Shown: piece after piece, positions 41,165 to 51,378 of the stretch | Position numbering within the stretch: the first letter of the stretch is position 1 | How the letters are laid out: each line of letters starts with the position of its first letter | Source of the DNA: Symbiodinium natans | Taxonomy: Eukaryota; Sar; Dinophyceae; Suessiales; Symbiodiniaceae | Direction: 5' to 3' | NCBI GenBank assembly: GCA_905221605.1 | Contig: CAJNDS010002634.1 | Span: 1,635,077-1,699,076 of the forward strand | DNA length: 64,000 nucleotides | The notes under the pieces: generated by a model | What the model was told of the DNA's origin: nothing | The model's database searches: none | What the model saw: only the letters and a program-made list of their open reading frames with translations | Program-made: the position numbers and the translations under genes

Positions 41165-42395
41165 CTGCAACCAATGGCCGCTGGTGAGGCGCTTCAGTGC
41201 GCCGCCCGATGCGGGCACGCGGACATCGTCGAGGAGCTCCTCCGAGCGCGAGCGGCGCCTTGGCTGCCTTGCCTTGCTTTGTTGTGGCGTGGGGGGGGGG
41301 TTTAGGGTCTAGGGCTTAGGGTTTAGGGTTTAGGGTTAGGGTTTAGGGTTTAGTTTTTAGGGTTTAGGGTTTAGGTTAGGGTTTAAGGTTTATAGCGTGT
41401 GGTTTCCTACGGAAGGCTCCAATGTAGTTATTTTTTGGGTTGCTTATGATTGCAGTACACACATTAGAATAAGGAGCCTTTTGGTAAATCCTAGACCCTA
41501 GTCAAACCCTAAACCCCCATCAGTGTGGGCGGCAAATTTTCCGCTTTAAGCATCCCAACAGCCCAACCACCCTATGGTCAAGTTCAAAGGCCCCCGAATC
41601 CCCGTACAAAGTAAGCCTGGCACGAATGATTCAACGATCCGATAGAGCCGAACATCCTTACGCAGAAGGTTTCTCTAGCTGGGCCTGTGAGTCTTGGAAG
41701 GTGGTGTGTGGCATATGGGCATGCACTGCCCGGGGCTTTGCAAGAAAGAAGTCCTCATCCCCATGCGCAATGCGCAACTTTGACAAGTTGAAAATGTTCC
41801 TGCCCTGAAGCCTGAAACTAAGCAGTCAGAACTCAGAAGCAAGCTCAAGCCGTGAGCAGCAACATGTAAAGACATCAGTGAAGCTTCGGAACCCTTGCAA
41901 TCAACATCACAGGATGTCCTTGCCGGACCTCGAACAGCGCTCCAGGCGGCTGCGCATGCGGGCCATGTGGAGCTTCTCAGCTGAGCTCCACAGTTTTAGG
42001 GTTTAGGGTTTAGGGTTTTAGGGTTTAGGGTTTAGGGTTTAGGGTTTAGGGTTTAGGGTTTAGGGTTTTGGGTCGAAGTCTTCGTGTCGAGCAACGCAGA
42101 GACCTGGATGTTCGTGGCCCAAGTTGGCAGTGGCGGGTTGCCAAGGCCAATGCTTGCAAGTAGGGCGTCAGAGCCCCGACCCTACCATGGGTCAGCTTCC
42201 TCACTATGAAAGAACAACGAGCCCCCGTTTACTTCGACGGTTTAGGGTTTGGGGTTTAGGGTTTGGAGGTTTTGGGTCTTAGGGTTTAGAGGTGTACGCA
42301 ATACCATCCTGGCAGCTGCCGCCAAGGATTGTGAAAATGCTGATCCAAGCGCGTGCCGACGTGGACGCGCCATGGCTGGCGACCGTGCAGCATTG
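41165..42395 (+). CDS. ankyrin-repeat exons
   Basis: Three ankyrin pieces. About 41165-41260: LQCAARCGHADIVEELLRAR then AAP. 41913-41979, after CATCACAG|: TALQAAAHAGHVELLS, ending before a possible GC donor (GCTGAG). About 42296-42388: IVKMLIQARADVDAP, stop TGA 42386. In the last piece the first helix (NTILAAAAKD) lies in a different frame from IVKMLI and the turn residues are missing, suggesting a small deletion or a hidden splice. TTTAGGG tracts (41290-41390, 42000-42070) separate the exons. Protein-binding role expected; partners unknown. Confidence 0.55.
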
Positions 42396-42965
42396 AAACG
42401 TAAGTCTCCGACTCCTGGGACTGGATGCGATTAATCATAGGATTCTTGGCGTTTTGGCACCGGTTGAAGATCTGGCAACTTGTATCTTGTGTCGTTGATT
42501 TGCTTGCATCTGTTGCTGAGCCTGCCCATGCCGAGCGTCTCTGACAGAATCTTAGTCATCAATGGTAGCTTGGGAGATATCTTCGCGCTTGAGGATGTGT
42601 AGAGGCTCTAGAAAGCGACAGGGCCTTCTAGGCCTCTTTTGGGGTTTAAAGTTTAGGATTTAGGGTTCAGGGCTGGCAAGTGTGGGGGAGGGAGGGTGTT
42701 GCGCACCCACCGGCCCAACAGGAGCAGGGAGTTCTTAGGGCGTTTTCCGGCACGACTTGGACTTCGAGCCTCCACGCCCACTTTCCACACATACCACGCG
42801 CTGTCACCTAGGGCGCTAGCCTGGGTTTATGAGGTAAGAAAGCTTAGCAAGCTATCCCTTCCATGGAGTTCCCTTGGCACTTCATTTGGTCTGCCATCGT
42901 CTCAGAAGCAACTTGGACCTTGAACACTCCTGCTGACTAGTGCCCTTGCAGCAGATCGTCCCGCC
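42396..42965. other. 5' region of the lipase gene
   Basis: A coding-like segment (42730-42835) ends TATGAG|GTAAGA, a strong GT donor, and reads ALAWVYE. An acceptor CCCTTGCAG lies at about 42953, 13 bases before the lipase ATG. The phases do not join, so this may be a 5' exon of another transcript, a non-coding exon or an old duplication: AEWIYEVKR recurs inside the lipase. Confidence 0.4.
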
Positions 42966-44488
42966 ATGGCTGTTTTGCAATTCGTCCTGACCGCACTGGC
43001 AGCACGGACTGCCGAATGGATCTACGAGGTCAAGCGCCCTTTGCCGGAGCTCCTCGAGGTTCACGAGCGCCAGATCCGGATCAAGTACGAGCATCGTAAA
43101 TGCTTTCAGCCGAGTGCGAGGAACCCGGTACGCATGTGCAGCATGGTCGCCACTTGGTTTCTGGAGGGCTCCGAACAGGACCAGCACCGGGTCTTCCTCA
43201 TCACCTTCCGCGGCACCGAAACACTTCGCGACTGGATGCACAATTTTGCAGCAGGTCTTAACCAAAGGGCCTTCCATGATCAAGGCCTGCACGTCCACAT
43301 GGGCTGGTCGGCAGCCATCGACGTCAATGACTTCGTGACACAGCTTGCTGCAGGCCTGCGACAAGAAGAGCGGCGTGCACGCCTGGATGCCTTCCTTCTG
43401 ACCGGTCACAGCCTCGGCGGTGCACTGGCGCAGGTGGCAGCCATGATGGCGTACAGGGAGGCGCCAAAATACAATGCGAACCTGTATGACCTGCTGCGGG
43501 AGAGGCTGCAGTGCATCACCGGGGGCAGCGCCCCAGCCCTTTGCGCCCGTCCCGGATCACGAGCTGGACAGTCCAAGACGCGCTGAGAAGCACCGGGCAC
43601 TGGCATGGATGAGGCAACACTGCACCAATTACGTGAACAACAACGACCTGGTGCCGCGCCTTCCGGGGTAGTATGCGCTTCATCAAAAGATTCACCGACC
43701 GCCTGCCGACCGTGTATTTTGCCCTTTACAGGATGGGCCTTGCGGAGATTCCGGTTTCCGAGCTGGTGCAACTTGCCGATGACGACGCGCACCTTCACAT
43801 CTACCAGCCCATCGTCACCACGCGTTTTATCGGGCATGCAGTGGCCGTCCGGGAAGGCGAAGAGGTGCCCCCCGACCGGGCCCAAGTACCCCTCAATCGG
43901 GAACGGGCTCCTGACCCGGAAACAAGCGAGCGCGTCTACGGAAAGCACTTGGGCGGCATCAAGGGCGCTGGAGAAGACCACAGCGTGCGGACCTACGTCA
44001 GCCGTGTGTTCTGGGCAGCCAAGGCACGGGACCACCTCTATGGCCGTGCTGCAGCTTTCCAGGGCTGGGCAACCCGAATTTTCCACGACGGGCGCCACTA
44101 CGAGGGGGAGTGGCGGGATGGCAAGAGGCACGGCTGGGCCATCGAGACGTTGCCTGATGGGGGGCGCTACGAGGGGGAGTGGCGGGATGGCAAGAGGCAC
44201 GGCTGGGCTATCGAGACGTTGCCTGATGGGGGGCGCTACGAGGGGGAGTGGCGGGATGACAAGAGGCACGGCTGGGCCATCGAGACGTTGCCTGATGGGG
44301 GGCGCTACGCGGGGCTGTGGCGGGACAACAATAGGCACGGCTGGGCCATCGAGACGTTGCGTGATGGGGGGCGCTACGAGGGGGAGTGGCGGGATGGCAA
44401 GAGGCACGGCTGGGGCATCTACACGTGGCCTGATGGGGGGCGCTACGAGGGGGAGTGGCGGTTTGGGCACTACAAGGCGGAGCTCTAG
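42966..44488 (+). CDS. class-3 lipase fused to MORN repeats, with two frame slips
   Basis: A hydrolase of lipid esters (Lipase_3, alpha/beta fold) followed by membrane-occupation-and-recognition-nexus repeats, which usually bind lipids or membranes. ATG 42966 lies in CCGCCATGG. Visible motifs are ITFRGTETLRDWMHNF and the nucleophile elbow TGHSLGGALAQVA (Ser149). A frame break follows at the G run near 43520. The next frame, to 43671, reads FAPVPDHELDSPRRAEKHRA and NNNDLVPRLPG. A second break at GGGTAGTATG (43670) leads to the frame 43673-44488, with MRFIKRFTDRL and then six MORN units of the type RYEGEWRDGKRHGW. Each break equals one extra base. Sequencing error or a recent pseudogene would both explain this. 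Confidence 0.8.
44088..44476 (+). repeat. 69-bp repeats encoding MORN units
   Basis: Nearly identical 69-base units (GGGCGCTACGAGGGGGAGTG...GATGG), about five and a half copies, each encoding 23 residues. The codons are as conserved as the protein, so the copies were homogenised recently. A decayed extra unit (about 44489-44570, ACGAGAGGCACGGCC... CGATGGCAAG) continues past the stop. Confidence 0.9.
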
Positions 44489-44579
44489 GATAACGAGAGG
44501 CACGGCCGGGGGCATCCACGGGCGCTACGAGGGGGAATGGCGGAGCATCGACACGCGGCCCGATGGCAAGTTTCACAAT

Positions 44580-45552
44580 TGAAAGCCACAGTATACTACC
44601 GATATTGGAAGCAGAGGTTGCACCCTTCCTTCCTGCAGAGTCGTAGATACATACAGACAGTTTAGCACCCAGGGCAGGAGCACATGGAGCACGTGCGAAA
44701 CCCATCGAAACCCTGAACCCTAAATTTCTAAAACCGTTTCCTTTACCAGAGAAGGTGGTGCAAATGCCAGAAATTGCCGGCCTCTCGACCCTGGTTATGC
44801 GATCAGCCTATGGGCGGACCGGACTTTGAGAGGTCCTCCTGAACTAGCCGAGTTTGTTGCTTTTGGTTGTTGGTCACGTGGCATGGCTGCAGCCATGAAA
44901 GGCTGTCCGGCTGTTTTGTTTGAGTTGTGTTTTTTTTCGAGAGCCCTTTCCTGAGAATAGCCGCGCTGTGCAATCGATGCAGCATCCTGCCATGGATTCC
45001 TCCGGTTGAGTTTTTAGCACGCGTTTGTAGGACGTGGGTGCTGTATTGGTTGCGAATGGCTGACCTCTCGATTTCGGTTAGTAGGATATTGCAGCTAGCC
45101 TATGGGCGTGGGTGTGGTTTGTCTTTTGTAGTGCATTGCCGATCTCTCGGAGGTCCTTTGTGCCATGAGGTCTCGGACTCTACTTGGGTCTGCGACGTCA
45201 TGTTGTGACAGGGAGTGCCCATAAGTTCCAGGCCGGAGGCCTGAGAGCTTGCTTCAGCTTTCGTTGCGCTCGGTTGAGGGCGTTGTAGTAAACCGGGCCC
45301 CCAAAGGGACCCGGTTCTCTCCCGCAACTGATGCATCTTACATTCACGATGTTTCGAACTGGCGGCAAAAAGAAACTTCAGGGGAGGGGGCAGGCTTCCT
45401 TAGGGAAACTGGGCAAGGACCTTTCTGGCCGTAGGCATGTGCAGCAAAGAAGACCGGCCACCCTGGGCAAGCTGAACCCTGAACCCTGAACCCTACACCC
45501 TACACCCTAAACCCTAAACCCTAAACCCTAACCACTGCCAGACCTCATTTAG
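44580..45552. other. unassigned stretch after the lipase
   Basis: Unique DNA with CCCTGAA/CCCTAAA units (45475-45530). ORFs at 44927-45208 and 45249-45434 have no recognisable motif. TATAC near 44590 and AATTGAAAG after the decayed MORN unit give nothing firm. Confidence 0.4.
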
Positions 45553-45655
45553 GAACCCTTGCCCCCAAGAAGAAGGTTTCGAACTCCGTTCTGGAGACCG
45601 CAGCCTGGGCGCAGCAAGAGCATGTCGTGCCTCGGACGGGCGTCATAACTTTGCC
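45553..45655 (+). CDS. unassigned exon
   Basis: Acceptor CATTTAG|G, frame KVSNSVLETAAWAQQEHVVP then RTGVITL. CCCTAAA tract to the left, GGGGATTTTAGG repeats to the right. No family recognised. Confidence 0.35.
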
Positions 45656-46565
45656 CTTAGGGGATTTTAGGGGATTTTAGGAGATTTTAGGGGATTTTAG
45701 GAGATTTTAGGGGGTTTTATAGGGGATTTTGGGAGATTTTAGGGTTGAGGTGTTTGGGGCCTAATATGGGGAGAATTTTAGGGTTTCGGGTCAAGGGGTT
45801 TGGGGATTTGGGGCTTAGGGGGTTTTAGGGATTTGGGTTTTAGGGGATTTTTTAAGATTTAGAAGTTCAAGGTTTACGGACGCTTTAGGGGCTCAGGGTG
45901 TGTTCACTGTAGGTAGGATCCTGTTTTGGATCATCCATACGCCCCCAAAATGCCCTATGGCTCGATGGCAGCGTCGAGATCTCAGGGCTCAGGCTGCAAT
46001 ATCTGGGGAGAGCTGTTTGTGCACAGAGTCGCCGTGTGTTTTTGCAGGTGCAATGTTGGATTTGGGGGGTTTAGGGTTTAGGGTTTAGGGTTTAGGGTTT
46101 AGGGTTTCTCGGTCTTCCTTGTGCCATACTCAGCTTTCTTTAGCTTAAGTACACTGCTTGTTTCGAGCTTCGGCTTTGGCATGGGCAGCCGGCGAAGTGA
46201 TTCAGCACCTGTGATCGCCGCAACCTGTAGAGTCTGTTTTTTGCCTGGGTTGGAGGCGTTGAACGTCAAATATATGGCCAGCTTACAACACAATCCTGCT
46301 GAGAGTCTAGTGTGGGCTGCCATCGTCTTCAGAGTATTGGGCGCCTGATGTATCTAGGCTGTTGTTGCGATGTCACTATCAGTAGTCCATAGCTTAGGAC
46401 CATGATTCTATGGTACCCTCACCTTGTCCAATCTCCAGCCCAAGATAATTAGGCCTACGTCGTCCTGGAACAAGCCTTGTCTGGGCACAATTCGGGTTGG
46501 AGACAGTAACCCTAAACCCTAAACCCTAAACCCTAAACCCTAAACCCTAAACCCTAAACCCTTAA
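45656..46565. other. GGGATTTTAGG minisatellite and unassigned DNA
   Basis: A 13-base tandem repeat of AGGGGATTTTAGG type (45660-45745) decays to 45860. TTTAGGG (46065-46110) and CCCTAAA (46506-46562) follow. A frame at 46121-46348 has no recognisable motif. Confidence 0.6.
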
Positions 46566-46686
46566 GGTGAGGGCATCGGAAAGCCACGAGGAGAGAGGAC
46601 CCTCTGCCAGCAGAGCCCAGGTTTCCTACTTGCTCCAGAGCAAGGCCTCGCTCAGATCCAGGTGCGCAGTCTGGTGCGCGCTTCGA
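46566..46686 (+). CDS. unassigned exon
   Basis: After CCCTTAAG|, frame VRASESHEERGPSASRAQVS then YLLQSKASLRSRC, ending CTTCGA|GTTTAGGG so that the telomeric unit supplies a GT donor. CCCTAAA left, TTTAGGG right. No family recognised. Confidence 0.4.
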
Positions 46687-47116
46687 GTTTAGGGTTTAGG
46701 GTTTAGGGTTTAGGGTTTAGGGTTTAGGGTTTAGGGTTTCAGGAATTCCGGTTTAGGTTTTGGGGGTTTCAGGAATTAGGGTTTAGAGTTACAAGCCCGT
46801 GCCATACGAAGGTTTAGGGGTTAGGGTTTAGGGCTTGTTTTTGGGGCGTCTTATCGAATACCGGGGCCAGATTCAAAATCGAGGACCCATTGTAGGCCAT
46901 GCTTTTTGTTTGGGTTCCCTTATCACCCCTTTAAACCAAAAAGGGCACCCCTTTTTTTTTCTTGGGTTACTACCTGTATGTTGTAGTTAATCTTGTTGCT
47001 CGTATGAGGAACAAGAGTTACTATTTCGGGGGAGCCCTTACACCCTAAACCCTAAACCCTAAACCCTAAACCCTAAACCCTGAACCCTGAACCCTGAACC
47101 CTGAACCCTGAACCAG
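46687..47116. other. telomeric tracts and a diverged family A-like element
   Basis: TTTAGGG (46687-46738), unique DNA, a segment at about 46893-46975 with GGGTTCCCTTATCACCCC, AAACCAAAAAGGGCACCCC and GGGTTACTACC resembling family A, then CCCTAAA turning into a homogenised CCCTGAA array (47040-47115). Confidence 0.5.
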
Positions 47117-47216
47117 GTCCAACAGCCCTAATGCGTTCCCCCGAAAGACGGGGTTGTGCAGGCGACCCCTGCAGATGCTGGCGGAGGCCGTCGCAGCGGC
47201 ACGTAACGCAGGAGAG
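47117..47216 (+). CDS. unassigned exon
   Basis: After GAACCAG|, frame SNSPNAFPRKTGLCRRPLQM then LAEAVAAARNAGE, ending GAGAG|GTTGG. CCCTGAA tract left, GGGTTGA then TTTAGGG array right (47232-47327). No family recognised. Confidence 0.4.
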
Positions 47217-47250
47217 GTTGGTGTAGCTTCCGAGGGCTTAGGGTTAGGGT

Positions 47251-47282
<32 letters not shown>

Positions 47283-47543
47283 GGTTTAGGGTTTAGGGTT
47301 TAGGGTTTAGGGTTTAGGGTTTAGGGCAACCCACAATCCTGAAAGCAATTCCTAAGCTTGAGGGTTTTAGGGCCTCGAGGGTCCCCGAATTCTCAAGCTT
47401 CTCAAGCTCTCTTCATCCCCCCCAACCCTGGCCCCAGACTTGAAACCGTAAACCCTACACCCTAAATCTTAACCCCTATCAACCCTATAAAACCTATAAA
47501 CCCTAAGCCGAAACTCGTGAGCCCTGATCTCGGGGTTGTTGCA
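47217..47543. repeat. GGGTTGA and TTTAGGG arrays, degenerate C-strand units
   Basis: Five GGGTTGA units in a row, six TTTAGGG units, unique DNA, and degenerate CCCTATAAA units (47460-47510). Confidence 0.8.
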
Positions 47544-47621
47544 GGAGTTTCAACCCAGCCGCTGATCAAGCAGCTCCTACAGCTGATGCATGAATTCACG
47601 GAATCTGGAGCTGCAGTCTAA
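47544..47621 (+). CDS. unassigned terminal exon
   Basis: Good acceptor GGGGTTGTTGCAG|, frame VSTQPLIKQLLQLMHEFTES then GAAV and TAA 47619. Amphipathic helix-like. TTTAGGG units follow at 47638. No family recognised. Confidence 0.4.
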   Translation, partial: GVSTQPLIKQLLQLMHEFTESGAAV

Positions 47622-48074
47622 CAGGGCATATAGTTCGGGTTTAGGGTTTAGGGTTTAGCGTTTAGGGTTCTAGGGTTAGGGTTTATGGGTTAGGGGTTAG
47701 GGGTTAGGGTTTAGGGTTTAGGGTTTAGGTTTTAGGGTTTAGGGTTTAGGCTTCAGGGTTCAGGGTTCAGGGTTTGGGCTGTAGGGTGTCGGGTTGAGGG
47801 TTGCGGGGAGGAGGGGGTTAAGGGTTGAGGGCTTAGGTGTGCTTTGGGGAGGAATTGTTATATCGTGCGTGGTTTCGGGTTCCGGGATACGGATGAAGTT
47901 CATGCACCCTGCAATCCCAAAGGGTCCATTCACCTACATAGCATATGCTTTGGCCCTAAAGCCACTTTAAGGCCCAAGTACATCCTATATAGGTACATGG
48001 ACCCTTAGGATAAGCAGATGGCTTGGCTGCTTGGTCTTTGGAGGGTCACCCCCCGAAAGTGTACCCTTGCACAG
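47622..48074. other. TTTAGGG tract and family D element
   Basis: Degenerate TTTAGGG (47638-47790). A family D element (about 47916-48009) has left CCCAAAGGGTCCATTCACCT, middle GGCCCAAGTACATCCTATAT and right GTACATGGACCCTTAGG. Confidence 0.65.
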
Positions 48075-48125
48075 ATCAACCTGGCAATCGCAACCTTGGC
48101 TGACGAAGTGCTGAGACCCCGGTAG
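48075..48125 (+). CDS. unassigned terminal exon
   Basis: Acceptor CCCTTGCACAG|, frame INLAIATLADEVLRPR, stop TAG 48123. Short but clean. No family recognised. Confidence 0.35.
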   Translation: MNLAIATLADEVLRPR

Positions 48126-48205
48126 GACCCGAACTCAACCCTAAACCCTAGGGCATACGTGCACCCCAAACAAAGTCCCGAAACTTTGCCATGCTATGAG
48201 TTCTT

Positions 48206-48275
48206 TACAGGGACTAGAGTGCCCCCCTATTATAGTCTCGATTAAGGACTGTTAGTTGTAGGGGGAACATCCCAG
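48206..48275. mobile_element. family C element
   Basis: CAGGGACTAGAGTGCCCCCC, AGTCTCGATTAAGGACTGTT and right end AGGGGGAACATCCCAGG. The left terminal repeat is not recognisable. Confidence 0.55.
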
Positions 48276-48293
48276 GCTAGGGTCCGGCTGTAG

Positions 48294-48379
48294 CGTTCGC
48301 GCAAGTTCCGCAAGGACCCCAGCGACGACGCGGAAGGTTCGGACGTCTGGCTAGATCGCTTGTGTGGCTCGGCCCCACG
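48294..48379 (+). CDS. unassigned exon
   Basis: After CTGTAG|, frame RSRKFRKDPSDDAEGSDVWL then DRLCGSAP. TTTAGGG tract right (48384-48425). No family recognised. Confidence 0.35.
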
Positions 48380-48425
48380 TTTTTGGGGTTTAGGGTTTAG
48401 GGTTTAGGGTTTAGGGTTTAGGGTG

Positions 48426-49556
48426 CACTATGTCTGGCGCAGCAGGGTCCCCAATTATGGGGGCTACGACCGTGAGGGTTGCAGGGAGGACTGGTAGTCG
48501 AGGCATTCTAGGAGCTCTGAGAGGGCTTCAGGTTTCGGGGGGGGGGGGATGAAAGTTTAGGGTTTAGGGTTTAGGGTTTAGGGTTTAGGGTTTAGGGTTT
48601 CTGGGGTCAGGGTGGCCCAAGATTTCTGGATGAGTTAAACAACTACAAAGTAGTGATGGGGTGATGCCTCCACATATTCACCCATCCCAGAACGATTCAG
48701 TCCTCAGAGCCCAAGGCTCTGAGAACCCCCGAAAGCTACTCGTTCAAAATCTTCGGCTCCTACGTTCCTGAGCGTTATGTACAGAGAAAAATAGGGCAGA
48801 GCAAATGGGGCACCTCCAGCTCCAGGTCCCTGAGAGCCCCTAGACCATCTTACCAGACTCTCGACCACTCATTGAGGTGATTTATCCAGCTTTTTTTGTT
48901 GGCTCTACGTAGAAGGGACACTCAAACGATCACCCCAAGGCCCCTAAACCCTAAGCCATTGGGAAATCAACCAGGGAAGGATCCACCGAAGACCTAAGCC
49001 CCGAGAACTTTCCCAACTTTCTTCTGCCCTCTGAATGACAACCTGCACGAAGAAGGGCCTTTTGCGCCGAACATTTCGCAGTTCCCCTTATTGGGTTGAA
49101 GAGGATCGTATACTTAGGATGAAGTTCTCAGGGGGGTGTTCTAGGCGTTTGGCACACCAATTCTACGTGCCACTTTCGGGCTGCAGACCCTAAGCTCTAA
49201 ACATCAAGTTCAGTAAGGCAGGCTTCCAGATGCCAGGCAAGAATGTGGCGGGCTGTTGCTTAAGAACCCCTTCAAAAAATCAAAGATAAGAATCACTATA
49301 TTGCCCCTGTGAGGAAGAGTGTGTTGCATTTGGGGGTTCTTGAGAAACTGTGTTTTCCTTTAGACCTCTGCAAGGTTTGCAGGTCCGGCTTTGGGATTTA
49401 GAATCAGGCATCCCTGCGGGCGCAGGCACCCGTGATCCCATGAAACAACCCAAAAAGCTGTGGGTTTAAACCCTAAAGCCTAAACCGTAAGCCCTAAACC
49501 CTAAACCCTAAACCCTAAACCCTAAACCCTAAACCCTAAACCGAAAACGGTGTGAG
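48426..49556. other. unassigned stretch
   Basis: TTTAGGG (48553-48602), about 850 bases of unique DNA in which I see nothing assignable, and CCCTAAA (49496-49545). Confidence 0.5.
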
Positions 49557-49628
49557 CAAGGCTTACTTCAGCTGCGGGACCTGGGCATGGAGTGCCTCTG
49601 GAACGGGGACGAGGCAGAACCCCTATGA
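49557..49628 (+). CDS. unassigned terminal exon
   Basis: After GTGAG|, frame QGLLQLRDLGMECLWNGDEA then EPL and TGA 49626. CCCTAAA left, TTTAGGG right (49674-49748). No family recognised. Confidence 0.4.
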   Translation, partial: QGLLQLRDLGMECLWNGDEAEPL

Positions 49629-49812
49629 TGTCCTGAACCCCATCTATTGGGATGCATGCTTTGGGGTTCAGGGTTTAATTAGGGTTTAGGGTTTAGGGTT
49701 TAGGGTTTAGGGTTTAGGGTTTAGGGTTTAGGGTTTAGGGTTTAGGGTGGGTGTTGCAAAAGTTAGTAGGCAACCCTTTGAGCCTCCTGAGTGGAACTTC
49801 TTAGTTAACATT

Positions 49813-49935
49813 ATTGGGTCCCAAAACGAGGTTCCTTCATGGTAGGTTACTGGAAAGGTCAGATACCCTATGCTACTACTAATTCCATATGGTGTATGAA
49901 CCGTAAACTTTTTTAGGGTTCATGTCGTCCCCAAA
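49813..49935 (+). mobile_element. family B element
   Basis: Left TTGGGTCCCAAAACGAGGTT, right TTTTTTAGGGTTCATGTCGTCC then CCAAAGG. Middle CCATATGGTGTATGAACC. The ends are inverted but diverged. Confidence 0.6.
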
Positions 49936-50310
49936 GGTTGTAGGACCCTGCAAGGGGTGAGTGTTTCGAGATGAAGCGCAAAGGCCTGAGATGGTGATGG
50001 TTGCCTGGGCTTGCGACTGCGTCCTGCGCAGAAGTCATGCACAGCATTTGCGTGTCTTTGCCTAAACACGAGCGCAAACCCTAAAAACCTAAAAATCCCT
50101 ACAGCCCTAAACCCTAAACCCCCCTAAAACCCTAAACCCCCCTAACACCCTAAAACCCTAAAAACCTCAAACCCTAAACCATGTAAGCCTCAAAGCCTAA
50201 ACCCTTAAACCCCTAAACCCTGAACCCTAAACCCTAAGCTCTACACCCTACACCCTAAACCCTAAACCCTAAACCCTAAACCCTAAACCCTATACGCGGG
50301 GTAGTGTGAG
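49936..50310. repeat. unique DNA then long degenerate CCCTAAA block
   Basis: CCCTAAA with CCCTAAAA and CCCCCTAAAA variants at 50085-50295. Confidence 0.8.
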
Positions 50311-50397
50311 GTGTCGGCTGCCGGCCTCTCCGAGTTCTTGGGCCTGGCCCGATGCCACGAAGCGCCGCATCGGCCCCCTTGGCTGCAAGGGCTCAGG
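50311..50397 (+). CDS. unassigned exon
   Basis: After GTGTGAG|, frame VSAAGLSEFLGLARCHEAPH then RPPWLQGL. CCCTAAA left, TTTAGGG right. No family recognised. Confidence 0.35.
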
Positions 50398-51275
50398 GTT
50401 TAGGGTTTAGGGTTCAGGGTTTAGGGTTTAGGGTTTAGGGTTTAGGGTTTAGGGCTAGGGTTTAGGGCCTAGGATTTAGGGTTTAGGGTGTAGGGTGAGG
50501 CAGAGGGGTTTGGGTTTCATTGGAGTTTAGAGTTTGTGACTTGTGGGTTTGGCGTTTTTAGTTCAAGAGACCTGGACGCAAACAAGTTAAGGGTTCTGGG
50601 GTTTGCCCTAAAGCAGTCGGAAGGCGAGTTTTGTGGGGGTTTATATTTGGGGTTCAGGGGTTGGGGAGGTTGAAAATGCTTAAATGGTTACCTAGAAAAT
50701 CCCCTCAAAAGCCCTTGAGAATGCAGCCTAAACTACCCAAAATCCCCATTCCAAGTCAAGAGGCCTATATATACGAAGGCCCCTTCCAAGTGAACAGGGC
50801 CCTATGTCAGAGATGCAGGGTGCCGCGTGCCGAGTACATGAAGTGTGGGGGTTAAGTGTCTCTCGAACCATCCCCAGAAAACACTCCTGATGATTGTCGG
50901 GTTTGAGAAAGAGATGGATTTTCGATGGGACTTGGGAAGAGAAGAATGCGGCGCTTCTGCTTACCTCGTGTGCTTTGTCTACCTGATGCCTCACACTGAA
51001 CATGGTTTGTTACTTTAACTTCAACGGGCTTAGGGTCTGGAGCTTGCCGTACTCCTCTGCACCTAAACTCTACGCCAACCCAAGGAAACCCACGACACCT
51101 AGCGCCCCAAGCTGCATACAACCAGGCTACAGCCTCCTCAAACCTACCCGAAACTAAGCCCTGAACCCATACCCTGTGGGCCCTACAGCTACTATATGCC
51201 AAGTATATGCTGCATGGGACCCTAAACCCCGAACCCTAAACCCTAAACCCTAAACCCTATAAACCCGAAACCCAG
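50398..51275. other. unassigned stretch
   Basis: TTTAGGG (50398-50490), unique DNA and CCCTAAA (51228-51265). Frames at 50631-50855 and 50852-51202 (minus) have no recognisable motif. Confidence 0.45.
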
Positions 51276-51378
51276 GCCGCAGCAGGAGCGCGTAGACCCG
51301 GTTCGTCGGACGAACAAACGCTGGCGGCGGCACCCGCTCTAAGTACTGCCTGCCCCTTTTTTGCGTCGGAGTGGTTGT
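51276..51378 (+). CDS. unassigned exon
   Basis: After AACCCAG|, frame RRPGSSDEQTLAAAPALSTA then CPFFASEWL, ending near GTGGTTG|TTTAGGG. No family recognised. Confidence 0.35.

Noticed and set aside
43406-44515. Long minus-strand open frame of 369 codons
   Set aside because: It is the antisense of the lipase and MORN region. Its Pro-Leu-Val repeats are the reverse reading of the 69-base MORN units.
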